From Sphingomonas sp. A2-49 (GTDB lineage: Bacteria > Pseudomonadota > Alphaproteobacteria > Sphingomonadales > Sphingomonadaceae), in assembly GCF_025548555.1 (NCBI RefSeq), contig NZ_JAJLPA010000001.1, positions 372,001 through 436,000 on the forward strand: a DNA stretch of 64,000 nucleotides, read 5' to 3'. Shown here in pieces: positions 55,473 through 64,000 of this stretch. The notes below the pieces were generated by a model. The model was given only the letters and a program-made list of their open reading frames with translations. It was not told the DNA's origin and did no database searches. The translations under genes were made by a program, and so were the position numbers. Numbering within the stretch: position 1 is the first letter of the stretch; every line of letters starts with the position of its first letter.

Positions 55473-57725
55473 CTATCGCACCGGCTTGTTCTTCACGGTC
55501 CGGTCGAGGAAGTCGAGGATCGTCCCCCACAGATGCTGGCTGATCCCCGGTCCGGCGACGCGATGCGTGTAGCCGGGGTAGAACATCATCTCGAACGGCG
55601 TGTCGGTCGCCTGCATCCGCGCCGCGACCTTGGTCGAATTGTCGAGGAAGACGTTGTCGTCCGCCATGCCGTGGATCAGCAGCAGCGGATCGCGGATCTT
55701 CGCCGCATCCTCGATCGCCGCCGACGAGGCATAGCTCCGGGGGTCCTTCGCCGGATCGCCGAGATAGCGCTCGGTATAATGCGTGTCGTACAATTGCCAG
55801 TCGGTCACCGGCGCGCCCGACACCGCCGCGGCATAGACCCCCGGCGTCTTTTGCAGCATCTTCAGCGACATGTAGCCTCCGTACGACCAGCCATAGGTCG
55901 CGATCTTCGATCCGTCGACGAACGGCAGCGACTTGAGGTAGCGTGCGCCGGCAAGCTGGTCCTCGACCTCCACCGTCCCCATCGCGTGATAGATCTGGTC
56001 CTCGAAGGCCTTGCCGCGGTTGTACGAGCCGCGATTGTCGATCTTGAAATAGATATAGCCCTGGTCGACCAGGAACTGCGGCAGCGCCCCCTGCCAGCCG
56101 CGCGTCACCTGCTGGCCGGTGCCCGGACCGCCGTAATGTTCGAAGAACACCGGATAGGTCTTGCCCGCAACCAGCGGCGGCGTAATCATTTCCCAGTACA
56201 GCGTCGTGCCGTCGGCGGCCTTGATCGTGCCGAACTTGGTCGGCTGGTGACTGGCGAGGAACGGGAAATAGGGGTGGCCGGCGACCACCGCATTCTCGTT
56301 GATCCAGCCGATGCGCTTGCCGGCGGTGTCGGCCATGTACACCTGCGCCGGCTGCGTCGGGTTCGACCGGGAGACGATGAACCGGCTCGCCGCCGCGTCC
56401 ATCGTCGCGCTGTTCGTCCAGCCGCGCTCGGTCAGCCGGGCGATCACGTTCGGCCGCGCGATGTCGACCGAATACAGATGCTGCTCCAGCACGTCGTCCT
56501 TCGTGCCGGTGAAGTACAGGCGCCCCTTCGCCTCGTCGACGCCGGTCAGGCCGGTCACGACCCACGGGCCCCTCGTCAGCTGCGTCCACTTGCCGCCGGG
56601 CGTCCAGCGATACAGATGGCCATAGCCGTCACGCTCCGACCGCCAGATCAGGCTGCCGTCCTTCATCGGCTTGTAGTCGTCGCTGAGGTTGAGCCAGCTC
56701 TTCGCGCCCGCCCGCTCGGTGAACAGCACGCGCGCCTTGCCGGTCTCGGGATCGACGCTCACCATGTCGAGCGTCTTCTGGTCGCGGCTCTGCCGCTGGA
56801 CCAGCAGGGTCCGGCCGTCGGGCGTCCAGTCGACGCGGGCCAGGTAGATGTCGGGATCGCTGCCCAGGTCCACCTTCACCCGCCCCGATCCGTCCGGGCG
56901 CATCACGTACAGGTCGACCAGCACGTTGGGCGTCCCCGCCGCGGGATAGCGCTGTTCATAGGTCTTGGTCCCCGCCGCGCCGATCGACGCGCGGGTGAAG
57001 ACGTGGACGGGCGCCTCGTCGAACCGCTCGACCGCGATATGACGTTCGTCGGGCGACCACCAATAGCCGGTGCGCCGGTCCATTTCCTCCTGTGCGACGA
57101 ATTCCGCCTCGCCGAAATGCACGGTCCCGCCACCGCCCTGCGTGACCGCCCGCGCCTCGCCGCCGGCGAGCGGCTGGGCGAACAGGTTCTGGTCGCGCAC
57201 GAAGCTGACATAGCCGCCGCGCGGCGACACGACCGGGTTCAGTTCGCCCCCCGGCGTCGCGGTCAGCCGGCGCACCTTGCCGTCGAGCGTCGCGAGATAC
57301 AGATCGCCGTCGAGGGGCACGAGGATCGACTGGCCGTCGGGCGCGAAGTCGTAGGCGACGATGCCCTTCGACCCGCCGATCCGCGCACGCTCGCGCTGCA
57401 TCTTTTCCGCCTCGGTCAGCTCGGCGCCGGTGCCGACCTTCTTGCTGTCGACCAGCATCCGCTCGGCGCCGGTTCGGGTGTCGCGCGCCCACAGATCGGT
57501 GCGCTCCTTCTCGTCGGCGCGCGGGCGCAGGAAGGTCAGCAGCGTGCCGTCGGGCGACAGCCGGACGCCGCGCGGCTGCGATCCCGACAGGTCGGGGCTG
57601 CCGAACACGCGCGCCAGCGTCAGGTCGCCCGCCGCCGCCGGCTGCGTGGTCCGCGCCACCGCATCAGCGCTCATCGCCATGCTCCCCGCCGACGCCAGCG
57701 CCACGCCCAACATCCATCCCCGCAT
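55473..57725 (-). CDS. exported S9 family prolyl peptidase, DPP IV-like
   Basis: A 750-residue serine peptidase. A signal peptide (MRGWMLGVALASAGSMAMS) comes first; the ATG at 57725 has GGAG 8 nt upstream and is preferred to a GTG three codons before. The beta-propeller region covers about 50-470, and the alpha/beta-hydrolase domain covers the rest with the nucleophile in TYGWSYGGYMS near residue 609, Asp in HGMADDNVF and His in YTHRVAG. Family members cut dipeptides after proline or alanine. Third exported peptidase in this window after the M1 and M2 enzymes. Confidence 0.95.
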   Translation of the reverse strand: MRGWMLGVALASAGSMAMSADAVARTTQPAAAGDLTLARVFGSPDLSGSQPRGVRLSPDGTLLTFLRPRADEKERTDLWARDTRTGAERMLVDSKKVGTGAELTEAEKMQRERARIGGSKGIVAYDFAPDGQSILVPLDGDLYLATLDGKVRRLTATPGGELNPVVSPRGGYVSFVRDQNLFAQPLAGGEARAVTQGGGGTVHFGEAEFVAQEEMDRRTGYWWSPDERHIAVERFDEAPVHVFTRASIGAAGTKTYEQRYPAAGTPNVLVDLYVMRPDGSGRVKVDLGSDPDIYLARVDWTPDGRTLLVQRQSRDQKTLDMVSVDPETGKARVLFTERAGAKSWLNLSDDYKPMKDGSLIWRSERDGYGHLYRWTPGGKWTQLTRGPWVVTGLTGVDEAKGRLYFTGTKDDVLEQHLYSVDIARPNVIARLTERGWTNSATMDAAASRFIVSRSNPTQPAQVYMADTAGKRIGWINENAVVAGHPYFPFLASHQPTKFGTIKAADGTTLYWEMITPPLVAGKTYPVFFEHYGGPGTGQQVTRGWQGALPQFLVDQGYIYFKIDNRGSYNRGKAFEDQIYHAMGTVEVEDQLAGARYLKSLPFVDGSKIATYGWSYGGYMSLKMLQKTPGVYAAAVSGAPVTDWQLYDTHYTERYLGDPAKDPRSYASSAAIEDAAKIRDPLLLIHGMADDNVFLDNSTKVAARMQATDTPFEMMFYPGYTHRVAGPGISQHLWGTILDFLDRTVKNKPVR

Positions 57726-57790
57726 CACCTTCACTCCAAAAACCGTGCCGCCGTTCTTAGGGCACGCTCCGCCGCCGTAAAGGTGCGTTG

Positions 57791-57821
57791 AGACAGGGTT
57801 ACCGTCCCATCAACCCTGTCT
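57791..57821. promoter_or_regulatory. dyad in the divergent intergenic region
   Basis: Perfect 10-bp arms AGACAGGGTT / AACCCTGTCT with an 11-nt spacer, midway between the S9 peptidase and the 57907 gene, which diverge. This suits an operator for either gene; the regulator is unknown. It could also be a local hairpin. Confidence 0.45.
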
Positions 57822-57906
57822 TTACGCGCTTCGGTATAGGTAGGCGGCGGACAAGGGGCCGTGTCGATCCGGATGGGCGGGCGGCATCAGTTTCTTCCGG
57901 GGTATC

Positions 57907-58566
57907 ATGTTGGACACGGCACAGACGGGTTGGCGCGCGGGCGCGTGGGACATGGTGGCGCAGCTCGGCGATGCCGACGGCAGCGTCACGCATCCGCACC
58001 TCTCGTTTCTGGTTTCGACCGCCGCGCCCGCCCGCGACCTGTCGGACGCGGTGCATGCGCTGTGCGCCGTGCACGGCGATCATCCCGGGCTCGCCGCGGA
58101 GGCGCGCGCGCATTGCGTCCAGCCCGACGCGTGCGACTGGCTCGACGCCATCGCCGAGGGGTTCGTGGCGGAACGCGCCTATATCGCGCAGCTCGCCGCC
58201 GCCGCCGGCCCCCTGCCCTCGACGCCCGGACAGGCGGAGACGGAGGCCGCGCTGATCGCCGGCCGCCACGCGCTCGAGATGCTCGCCAAGTCGGAACGGC
58301 GCGGCTGCGCGACCGGCGCGGTCGCCGCGCTGGTGCGGGACTGGACGACGATCCGGCAGCTGCTCGACCACGCCGCCGCGCGCTTCGGCGTCGAGGCCGC
58401 GCCCGCCGCCTTCCCGTCGCAGCGCGAAACCGCGGCGCAGGTCGCGCTGCTCGGCGACACACCCGCGACCGAACGCGCCGTCAGCTTCGGCGCGCAGCAG
58501 TTGCTCGCGCAGCACCGCGGCATGTGGGACCTGCTCGAAGCGCGCGCGTCGGCCCGCGAAGGCTGA
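57907..58566 (+). CDS. unrecognised helical protein
   Basis: A 219-residue, mostly helical, Ala-rich cytosolic protein with no signal peptide and no membrane segment. It contains two Cys-bearing helices (VHALCAVHGDHPG, HCVQPDACDWLDAIAEGF) and a C-terminal half with TTIRQLLDHAAARFGVE. I do not recognise a family. It starts with ATG and a modest CGGGGT upstream and ends 61 bp before moxR on the same strand, so the two may be co-transcribed. Confidence 0.7.
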   Translation: MLDTAQTGWRAGAWDMVAQLGDADGSVTHPHLSFLVSTAAPARDLSDAVHALCAVHGDHPGLAAEARAHCVQPDACDWLDAIAEGFVAERAYIAQLAAAAGPLPSTPGQAETEAALIAGRHALEMLAKSERRGCATGAVAALVRDWTTIRQLLDHAAARFGVEAAPAAFPSQRETAAQVALLGDTPATERAVSFGAQQLLAQHRGMWDLLEARASAREG

Positions 58567-58627
58567 TCTTGCGCCCGCGGCGGCGATGGGCCAACGACGT
58601 ACCCGACATTCGATTTCGGGAACGGCC

Positions 58628-59476
58628 ATGAAGCGCTTCGAAGGCACGCAAAGCTATGTCGCCACCGACGACCTGAAGGTCGCGGTCAACGCCGCGGTCA
58701 CGCTGCGACGGCCGTTGCTGGTGAAGGGCGAACCGGGCACCGGCAAGACCGTGCTCGCGCACGAGATCGCGAAGGCGACCGGCGCCGAGCTGATCGAATG
58801 GAACGTCAAGTCGACCACCAAGGCGCAGCAGGGCCTGTACGAATATGACGCGGTCGCGCGCCTGCGCGACGGCCAGCTCGGCGATGCGCGCGTCCACGAC
58901 ATCGCCAATTACATCCGCCGCGGCAAATTGTGGGAGGCGTTCACCCGCCCGACACCGCCGGTGCTGCTGATCGACGAGATCGACAAGGCGGACATCGAAT
59001 TCCCGAACGACCTGTTGCAGGAACTCGATCGCATGGAATTCCACGTCTACGAGACGAAGGAAACGGTGCGCGCGGTCGAGCGCCCGATCGTGGTCATCAC
59101 CAGCAACAACGAAAAGGAGCTGCCGGACGCGTTCCTGCGCCGCTGCTTCTTCCACTATATCCGCTTCCCCGATCGCGAGACGATGCAGGCGATCGTCGAC
59201 GTCCATTTTCCGGGCATCCAGAAGATCCTGGTCAGCAAGGCGATGGACATCTTCTACGACGTCCGCGAGGTGCCGGGCCTCAAGAAGAAGCCGAGCACCA
59301 GCGAGCTGCTCGACTGGCTGAAGCTGCTGCTGCACGAGGACATGCCGCTCGACGTCCTCCAGAACCGCGATCCCACCAAGGCGATCCCGCCGCTGCACGG
59401 CGCGCTTCTGAAGAACGAACAGGACATCATGCTGTTCGAACGGCTGGCCTTCATGGCGAAACGTCAGGGACGCTGA
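58628..59476 (+). CDS. MoxR-type AAA+ ATPase
   Basis: A 282-residue AAA+ ATPase of the MoxR group, chaperone-like proteins usually paired with a von Willebrand factor A partner that assembles or inserts cofactors. Walker A is KGEPGTGKT at residues 33-41; Walker B is LLIDEIDKAD. The sensor region has ITSNNEKELPDAFLRR with the arginine finger. Here the expected VWA-domain gene does not follow. Instead the 3' end is repeated twice downstream (59432-60156). Confidence 0.95.
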   Translation: MKRFEGTQSYVATDDLKVAVNAAVTLRRPLLVKGEPGTGKTVLAHEIAKATGAELIEWNVKSTTKAQQGLYEYDAVARLRDGQLGDARVHDIANYIRRGKLWEAFTRPTPPVLLIDEIDKADIEFPNDLLQELDRMEFHVYETKETVRAVERPIVVITSNNEKELPDAFLRRCFFHYIRFPDRETMQAIVDVHFPGIQKILVSKAMDIFYDVREVPGLKKKPSTSELLDWLKLLLHEDMPLDVLQNRDPTKAIPPLHGALLKNEQDIMLFERLAFMAKRQGR

Positions 59477-60156
59477 GGCGCCTGCCATATGGCTGGCGAA
59501 CGCGGCTGATTTGGCCCGAGACAAAAGGTGGTTCGGGCGGAGGCGCGGAGACGCGGAGGAGACCTGCCCGCGGCAGCGTCTCGCCGACCAATGATCGGCA
59601 AGGTAGGGACGCCCTTGGCGCCGGGCGCGACATCTCTGCGTCCTCCGCGCCTCCGCGCGCAAAACCCTGCTTTTCGAACGGCTGTCGTTCACGGCGAATC
59701 ACCCGGAGTGGCCCCAGCGTCCGCACCGCGGGCAGATTATTTCACGCGAAGCCGCCGAGACGCAAAGAAGAAAGGCGGTTCGCGCGGAGGCGCGGAGGCG
59801 CGGCGGGGCTCGCCCGCGGCAGCGCGCCCCCTCAACAATGGATGATGAGAAAAGGATGCCGTTGGTGCCGGGCGCGACATCTTCGCGCCCTCGCGCCTTC
59901 GCGCGCAAAAATCCTGTTCGAGCGAGTAGCGTTCACGGCGAGCGTCAGGGGCGGTTGCCGCCTGCCCCACATCGGGCGAACGATGCGGTCTTTTCACGCG
60001 AAGACACCAAGACGCTAAGGAGGGAGGTAGTTCAGGCGGAGGCGCAGAGGGGACCCGTCCGCCGCCGGGTGTCCCTGACCAACGACCGATGAGGAAGGGG
60101 CGCCATCGGCGCCGGGCGCGGCATCTCTGCGTCCTCCGCGCCTCCGCGCGCAAACT
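59432..60156. repeat. tandem array of moxR 3'-end copies and inverted repeats
   Basis: Three units of about 240 bp. Each unit is a stretch like the last ~45 nt of moxR plus its 3' flank, then an inverted repeat. The real gene end starts at 59432; copies are near 59669 and 59914. Inverted repeats lie at about 59532-59660, 59779-59910 and 60031-60154, with left arms GGCGGAGGCGCGGAG and right arms CCTCCGCGCCTCCGCGCGCAA. The second copy still reads LFERVAFTA where the gene reads LFERLAFMA. No gene is credible in 59477-60177. The arms match those at 3411-3704. Confidence 0.85.
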
Positions 60157-60177
60157 ATAACCGCCCCCCCCCGCGCG

Positions 60178-61383
60178 CTAGCCAGCCTTCACCAGCGTGA
60201 CCTGCGCGACGTCGATGCCGCGGCCGCGGAAGCCGCCTTCGCAATACATCAGGTAATAGCGCCACAGATCGCGGAAGCGGGCGTCGAGGCGCACCGGCAG
60301 CCGGCCGGCCTTGTCCGCATTGTCGAACGCCTCGCGCCAGTGGCGCAGCGTCTGGGCGTAATCGAGGCCGAAGGCGTGATGGTCGGTCCATGCGAGGCCC
60401 CGCGCCTCGCACAGGGCGCGAAAGCGGCTTTCGGACAGCAGCATGCCGCCGGGAAAGACATAGCGCTGGATGAAGTCGACGCCTTGCGCATAGCGATCGA
60501 ACACGTCGTCGGCGATGCTGATGTACTGGATCGCCGCCCGGCCGCCGGGCTTCAGGACGCGCGCGAGCGTGTCGCAATAGGCCGGCCAATAGGCCTGCCC
60601 CACCGCCTCGACCATCTCGATGCTCGCCACCGCGTCATAGGTGCCTGCGACGTCGCGATAGTCGGTCAGCGCGACGCTGACGCCGGGCAGGCCGCGGGCG
60701 TCCACCGCCGCTTTCTGTTCGGTCGACAGCGTCAGCGCGTGGACGCGGCGCCCCCCCGCCGCCGCCGCCGCGGCGAACGAGCCCCAGCCGCAGCCGATCT
60801 CCAGGATGGTGTCGCCGGGCCGGGTGCCGGTGCGGTCGAGCACGGCGGACAGCTTGCGCGCCTGTGCATCCGCCAGCGTGTCGCCGGCGTCGAAGATCCC
60901 GCTCGAATAGGTGAGCCCGGGGTCAAGCCATTCGCGATAGAAATCGTTGCCGAGGTCGTAATGCTCCGCGATGTTGCGGCGCGAACCGTCGCGGTCGTTG
61001 CGCCGCAGCGCATGCCAGCCGCGCAGCAACAGCTTCGACACGCCGCCCGCACGGGCGACGCCGGCCAGCTCGACCCGGTTGCGCATGAACAGGTCGAACA
61101 GCGGCACCGGATCGGGGCTCGACCAGTCGCCGTCCGCCCAGGCGCGATACCAGCCGACCGAGCCTCCCGTCGCCAGCCGCACCAGCGCGCGCCAGCGATG
61201 CAGGGCGACGATCGGCACCGGTCCCGCCCGGCGCCCGCCGAGCAGCCGGTGCGTCCCGTCGGGCAGCCGTGCCTCGATCCCGCCGGACGCCAGCCCGGCA
61301 TCGATCCGGTCGAGGAAACGGTGGAAGATCGCCGCGAGCGCGCGTTGCTGTACTGTGTCCGCAGCCATGTCGGGCGCGCTCAT
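60178..61383 (-). CDS. cyclopropane-fatty-acyl-phospholipid synthase family methyltransferase
   Basis: A 401-residue SAM methyltransferase that adds a methylene group across double bonds of membrane lipid acyl chains or a related reaction. The Rossmann SAM-binding motif is LEIGCGWGSFAAAA near residue 196; NIAEHYDLGNDFYREWLD and YSSGIFDAGDTL are typical of the family, and FIQRYVFPGG is a late conserved block. The active site is cytosolic, at the inner-membrane face. The tandem array lies just after its stop. Functional subgroup is not decided by sequence. Confidence 0.93.
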   Translation of the reverse strand: MSAPDMAADTVQQRALAAIFHRFLDRIDAGLASGGIEARLPDGTHRLLGGRRAGPVPIVALHRWRALVRLATGGSVGWYRAWADGDWSSPDPVPLFDLFMRNRVELAGVARAGGVSKLLLRGWHALRRNDRDGSRRNIAEHYDLGNDFYREWLDPGLTYSSGIFDAGDTLADAQARKLSAVLDRTGTRPGDTILEIGCGWGSFAAAAAAGGRRVHALTLSTEQKAAVDARGLPGVSVALTDYRDVAGTYDAVASIEMVEAVGQAYWPAYCDTLARVLKPGGRAAIQYISIADDVFDRYAQGVDFIQRYVFPGGMLLSESRFRALCEARGLAWTDHHAFGLDYAQTLRHWREAFDNADKAGRLPVRLDARFRDLWRYYLMYCEGGFRGRGIDVAQVTLVKAG

Positions 61384-61410
61384 GCCGCAGCTTGCCGCGA
61401 AGGGAAAGGG

Positions 61411-62307
61411 TCAGCGGTGCCCGCGCGCCGCGCCGAGCGTCAGGATCGCGGCGACATGCCGGTGCGCGATCTCCAGCGCGTCGTCGCCATAGCCGCCGCC
61501 GACGGTGCTCGCCAGCGGCACGGCGCCGACGAGCCGGGCAACCAGCCGCTCGCGCCGCGCGAGACCGTCGAGCGAGAGCGACAGCCGGCCGAGGCGGTCG
61601 CCCGCGAACGGATCGACCCCCGCCTGGTATAGGACCAGCTGCGGCCGATGTTCGGCCAGGAACGGTGCCAGCGTCTCCGCCAGCGTCGTCAGATAGGCCT
61701 CGTCCCCGATCCCGTCGGCGAGCGGCACGTCCAGCGTCGAGCGCGCCTTTCGCGCCGGAAAGTTCTTTTCGGCGTGGATCGAATAGGTCGCGATGCCCGG
61801 CCGTCCGGCGAGTAGCGCCGCCGTGCCGTCGCCCTGGTGGACGTCGCAATCGACCACCGCGATGCGATCGACGGTCCCCTCCTCGACCAGCCGGACCGCG
61901 GCGATGGCGAGGTCGTTGAACACGCAATAGCCCGCGCCCGTCGCCGCCAGCGCGTGATGGCTGCCGCCCGCCGTGTTGGCGGCGAAGCCGTGCTCCAGCG
62001 CCAGCCGCGCCGCCAGCCACGTGCCGCCCGGCACCGCCCGTGCCCGCGCCGCGACCTCGGGCGTGACGGGAAAGCCGATACGCCGCGTCTTGATCGCCGG
62101 CACCCGCGCCTCCAGCACCTCGGCGACGTACTCGGGGTCGTGCACCGCCTCCAGCCAGCGCACCGGCATCGGCTCGGGCACGTGCCACGCCACCCGGTCG
62201 CCCTCGGCGCGGAGCAGGTCGCGGATGAGCCCGTTCTTGTTCCAGCGATAGGTGGAGCGCGCCGGCGCCGGCGCGACATAGGCGGGATGATGGACGATCG
62301 CGATCAC
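61411..62307 (-). CDS. histone deacetylase-like amidohydrolase, HDAC11-type
   Basis: A 298-residue zinc amidohydrolase of the deacetylase superfamily. Active-site blocks are [29 protein letters not shown] (zinc Asp/His) and [14 protein letters not shown]. The DVHQGDGTA form resembles the class IV (HDAC11-like) branch, which contains many bacterial proteins. Substrates in bacteria may be acetylated polyamines, small molecules or proteins; not known here. The start is a GTG (frame [10 protein letters not shown]). It ends 27 bp before the start of the cyclopropane synthase-like gene on the same strand. Confidence 0.92.
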   Translation of the reverse strand: MIAIVHHPAYVAPAPARSTYRWNKNGLIRDLLRAEGDRVAWHVPEPMPVRWLEAVHDPEYVAEVLEARVPAIKTRRIGFPVTPEVAARARAVPGGTWLAARLALEHGFAANTAGGSHHALAATGAGYCVFNDLAIAAVRLVEEGTVDRIAVVDCDVHQGDGTAALLAGRPGIATYSIHAEKNFPARKARSTLDVPLADGIGDEAYLTTLAETLAPFLAEHRPQLVLYQAGVDPFAGDRLGRLSLSLDGLARRERLVARLVGAVPLASTVGGGYGDDALEIAHRHVAAILTLGAARGHR

Positions 62308-62365
62308 CCCGCCTACTTAGGGCGCCGACCGGCGCGGCCCAAGCGCGTCCATGGAGAGAAACGGC

Positions 62366-63346
62366 ATGACCGACACGCCCTTCGTCCGACCGGACGTGCG
62401 CGGACTCCTCGATTACCTCAACGCCATGCCCGGACCGCGCACGCATCAGATGACGCCGGAGGCAGCGCGGCAGGGCTATGTCGCGATGAAGGACGTCGCC
62501 GACCTGCCCGTCGGCGACCTCGCGACGATCCGCGACCTCGCGATCCCCGGCCCGGCGGGCACGATCCCCGCGCGCCTGTTCGACGCGCGCGAGCATCGCC
62601 AGCCCGGCCCGGCGATGGTCTTCTTCCACGGCGGCGGCTTCGTCATCGGCACCATCGACACGCATGCCAGCTTCTGCGCGGAAATCGCGCGGGTGCTCGA
62701 CGTGCCGGTCGTCTCGGTCGACTACCGGCTGGCGCCCGAGCATCGCTGGCCCGCCGCACCCGACGATTGCGAGGCCGCGGCGCGCTGGGTCGCGGACAGC
62801 CCGGGGGCGCTCGGCCGCAGCGTCACGGGTCTGATCCTGTGCGGCGACAGTGCCGGCGGCACGCTGGCGATCGTCGCGGCGATGGACCTGCGCGATGCAC
62901 CCGCGGCGGTGCCGGTGATCGTGCAGGCGCCGATCTATCCCGCCGCCGATACCTCGCGGCCCTATCCCTCCTTCGACGCCTTCGCCGACGGGTTCCTGCT
63001 GACCCGCGACACGATGCTGTGGTTCGCCGATGCCTATGCCGCCGACGTGGCCCATGCCCGCGGATCGCCGCTGCTCGGCCGGCTCGACGGCCTGCCGCCG
63101 GCGGTGATCGTCACCGCCGGCCTCGATCCGATCCGCGATCAGGGCCGCGCCTATGCCGCCGCGCTGGTGCAGGCAGGCGTGCCGGTGACCTATCGCGAGG
63201 CGGCGGGGACGATCCACGGCTTCGTCACGCTGCGCAAGGCGATCCCGTCGGCGCAGGGGGACGTCGCCGGCTATCTCGCCGCGCTGAAGGATGCGGTGGC
63301 CGAAGCCGAGGCCGCACGCGTGCTGGCACAGGCGGCCGGGCGATGA
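62366..63346 (+). CDS. HSL-type alpha/beta hydrolase (esterase/lipase)
   Basis: A 326-residue esterase of the hormone-sensitive lipase group. Oxyanion motif FHGGGFVIG and nucleophile elbow [12 protein letters not shown] are diagnostic; [10 protein letters not shown] and TIHGFVTL supply Asp and His. The start [13 protein letters not shown] follows GAGAGA about 6 nt upstream; a five-codon longer form exists. The stop overlaps rppH by 4 nt (ATGA). Acts on short-chain esters in related proteins; here the substrate is unknown. Confidence 0.93.
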   Translation: MTDTPFVRPDVRGLLDYLNAMPGPRTHQMTPEAARQGYVAMKDVADLPVGDLATIRDLAIPGPAGTIPARLFDAREHRQPGPAMVFFHGGGFVIGTIDTHASFCAEIARVLDVPVVSVDYRLAPEHRWPAAPDDCEAAARWVADSPGALGRSVTGLILCGDSAGGTLAIVAAMDLRDAPAAVPVIVQAPIYPAADTSRPYPSFDAFADGFLLTRDTMLWFADAYAADVAHARGSPLLGRLDGLPPAVIVTAGLDPIRDQGRAYAAALVQAGVPVTYREAAGTIHGFVTLRKAIPSAQGDVAGYLAALKDAVAEAEAARVLAQAAGR

Positions 63347-63834
63347 GCGGCGACGTCGCCACTTTGCCCTATCGCCCCTGCGCGGGTGTCATGCTGGTCA
63401 ACCGCGACGGCCGCGTCTTCGTCGGGCAGCGCGTGGATTCGACGCTGGAGGCATGGCAGATGCCGCAGGGCGGGATCGATCCGGGCGAGGACGCCTATGC
63501 CGCGGCGCTGCGTGAACTGGGCGAGGAGACGGGGGTCGCGCCCGATCGCGTCGCGCTGATCGCCGAGGCGCCGGGCGAATTCGTCTACGACCTGCCCGAG
63601 GACATGATCGGCAAGGTGTGGAAGGGCAGGTGGCGCGGCCAGCGGCAGCGCTGGTTCCTGTTCCGTTTCCTGGGCGAGGACACCGATATCGATATCGCGA
63701 CCGAGCACCGGGAATTCCGCGCCTGGCGCTGGTGCGACCCCGCCGACCTGCCGCGGATGATCGTGCCGTTCAAGCGACGGCTGTACGAGGACGTGCTCGC
63801 CGCATTCCGCCCTCACCTCGCCGCAGACGGCTGA
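63343..63834 (+). CDS. rppH: RNA pyrophosphohydrolase RppH
   Basis: A 163-residue Nudix hydrolase that removes pyrophosphate from the 5' end of RNAs and so starts their decay. The Nudix box [20 protein letters not shown] covers residues 43-62 and contains the metal-binding glutamates; [17 protein letters not shown] and the late [13 protein letters not shown] are RppH features. The ATG overlaps the esterase stop, so translation is coupled. RppH versus a dinucleoside polyphosphatase was decided on sequence pattern and length. Confidence 0.92.
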   Translation: MSGDVATLPYRPCAGVMLVNRDGRVFVGQRVDSTLEAWQMPQGGIDPGEDAYAAALRELGEETGVAPDRVALIAEAPGEFVYDLPEDMIGKVWKGRWRGQRQRWFLFRFLGEDTDIDIATEHREFRAWRWCDPADLPRMIVPFKRRLYEDVLAAFRPHLAADG

Positions 63835-63886
63835 CCGCGGGTCGATTGGGGGTTTCCTGTACGGAACGAGGCGGTAGAGGCGTGTC

Positions 63887-64000
63887 GTGCGTGTGTTTCC
63901 TCCCCTGATCGCCCTGCTGCTGGCGCCTTTGCTGCTCGCCAACGCGGCCGCCGACGGCGACGCCCCCGACGATACCAGGGTGCCGATCCCCGCGGCGATC
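63887..64000 (+). CDS. exported protein, cut by the window edge
   Basis: The visible 38 codons start with GTG (frame MRVFPPLIALLLAPLLLANA) and look like a signal peptide with a cleavage region at ANAAADGDA. Function cannot be told. A GTG two codons later would also work. The rest lies beyond the end of the window. Confidence 0.55.
   Translation, partial: MRVFPPLIALLLAPLLLANAAADGDAPDDTRVPIPAAI

Noticed and set aside
59477..60177. Several short ORFs in the tandem array
   Set aside because: They are made of repeat arms and fragments of the moxR tail, with no starts or family features.

Overview
This looks like a stretch of core chromosome from a high-GC alphaproteobacterium of the sphingomonad group (Sphingomonas or a close relative). 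The evidence is protein-level recognition rather than a database match: a Caulobacter/sphingomonad-type TonB receptor beside a DUF6445 protein, an RcdA-type DUF1465 protein, a DivL-type kinase with a tyrosine H-box, alphaproteobacterial-type AddAB, a single-cysteine DksA, a CC0125/CC1285-type lipoprotein, and exported M1, M2 and S9 peptidases. I see no phage, transposase, integrase, CRISPR array or rRNA. Coding density is high, and most long ORFs antisense to real genes are GC-bias shadows.

Layout. 1-3.3 kb: truncated TonB receptor, DUF6445 protein and a small lipoprotein. 3.3-10 kb: M1 aminopeptidase, nitronate monooxygenase-like protein, RcdA, two small YdcH-like proteins, a PilZ protein and DksA. 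10-15.4 kb: serine-rich PEP-CTERM-like protein, host-attachment-like protein, serS, a LysM/LytM lipoprotein, tyrS and a second PilZ protein. 15.4-21.5 kb: recG, sdhE and mfd. 21.5-27.4 kb: DUF4440 protein, EAL protein, overlapping moaA-nadK, tRNA-Asn, small proteins, yjbQ and a lipoprotein. 27.5-33.7 kb: secA, a TonB-like protein, argJ, an inositol-phosphatase-family protein and trxA. 33.7-44.6 kb: a compact leftward run divL-tsaE-amgK-murU-addB-addA, with trxA 61 bp further on. 44.8-49.7 kb: ahcY with a perfect 20-bp palindrome upstream, yqgE, a peroxiredoxin, amn and a histone-H1-like membrane protein. 50-59.5 kb: M2 peptidase, hydrolase, GFA protein, asd, mgtC-like gene, S9 peptidase, an unrecognised helical protein and a MoxR ATPase. 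59.4-60.2 kb: a tandem repeat array. 60.2-64 kb: cyclopropane synthase-like enzyme, histone-deacetylase-like enzyme, HSL-type esterase, rppH and a truncated exported protein.

Shared themes. RcdA, DivL and a CtrA-like box upstream of a PilZ gene all point to the CtrA cell-cycle circuit; PilZ and EAL proteins point to cyclic-di-GMP signalling. RecG, Mfd and AddAB form a DNA-repair set. AmgK and MurU form the anhydro-MurNAc recycling route. AhcY with its palindrome marks the methyl cycle.

I do not find a clearly new multi-gene system. The most unusual items are the tandem array that repeats the 3' end of the moxR gene together with an inverted repeat (59432-60156), the DivL-like kinase that has lost both the H-box His and the N-box Asn, the palindrome upstream of ahcY, and the H1-like membrane protein with a possible stress-sigma promoter.
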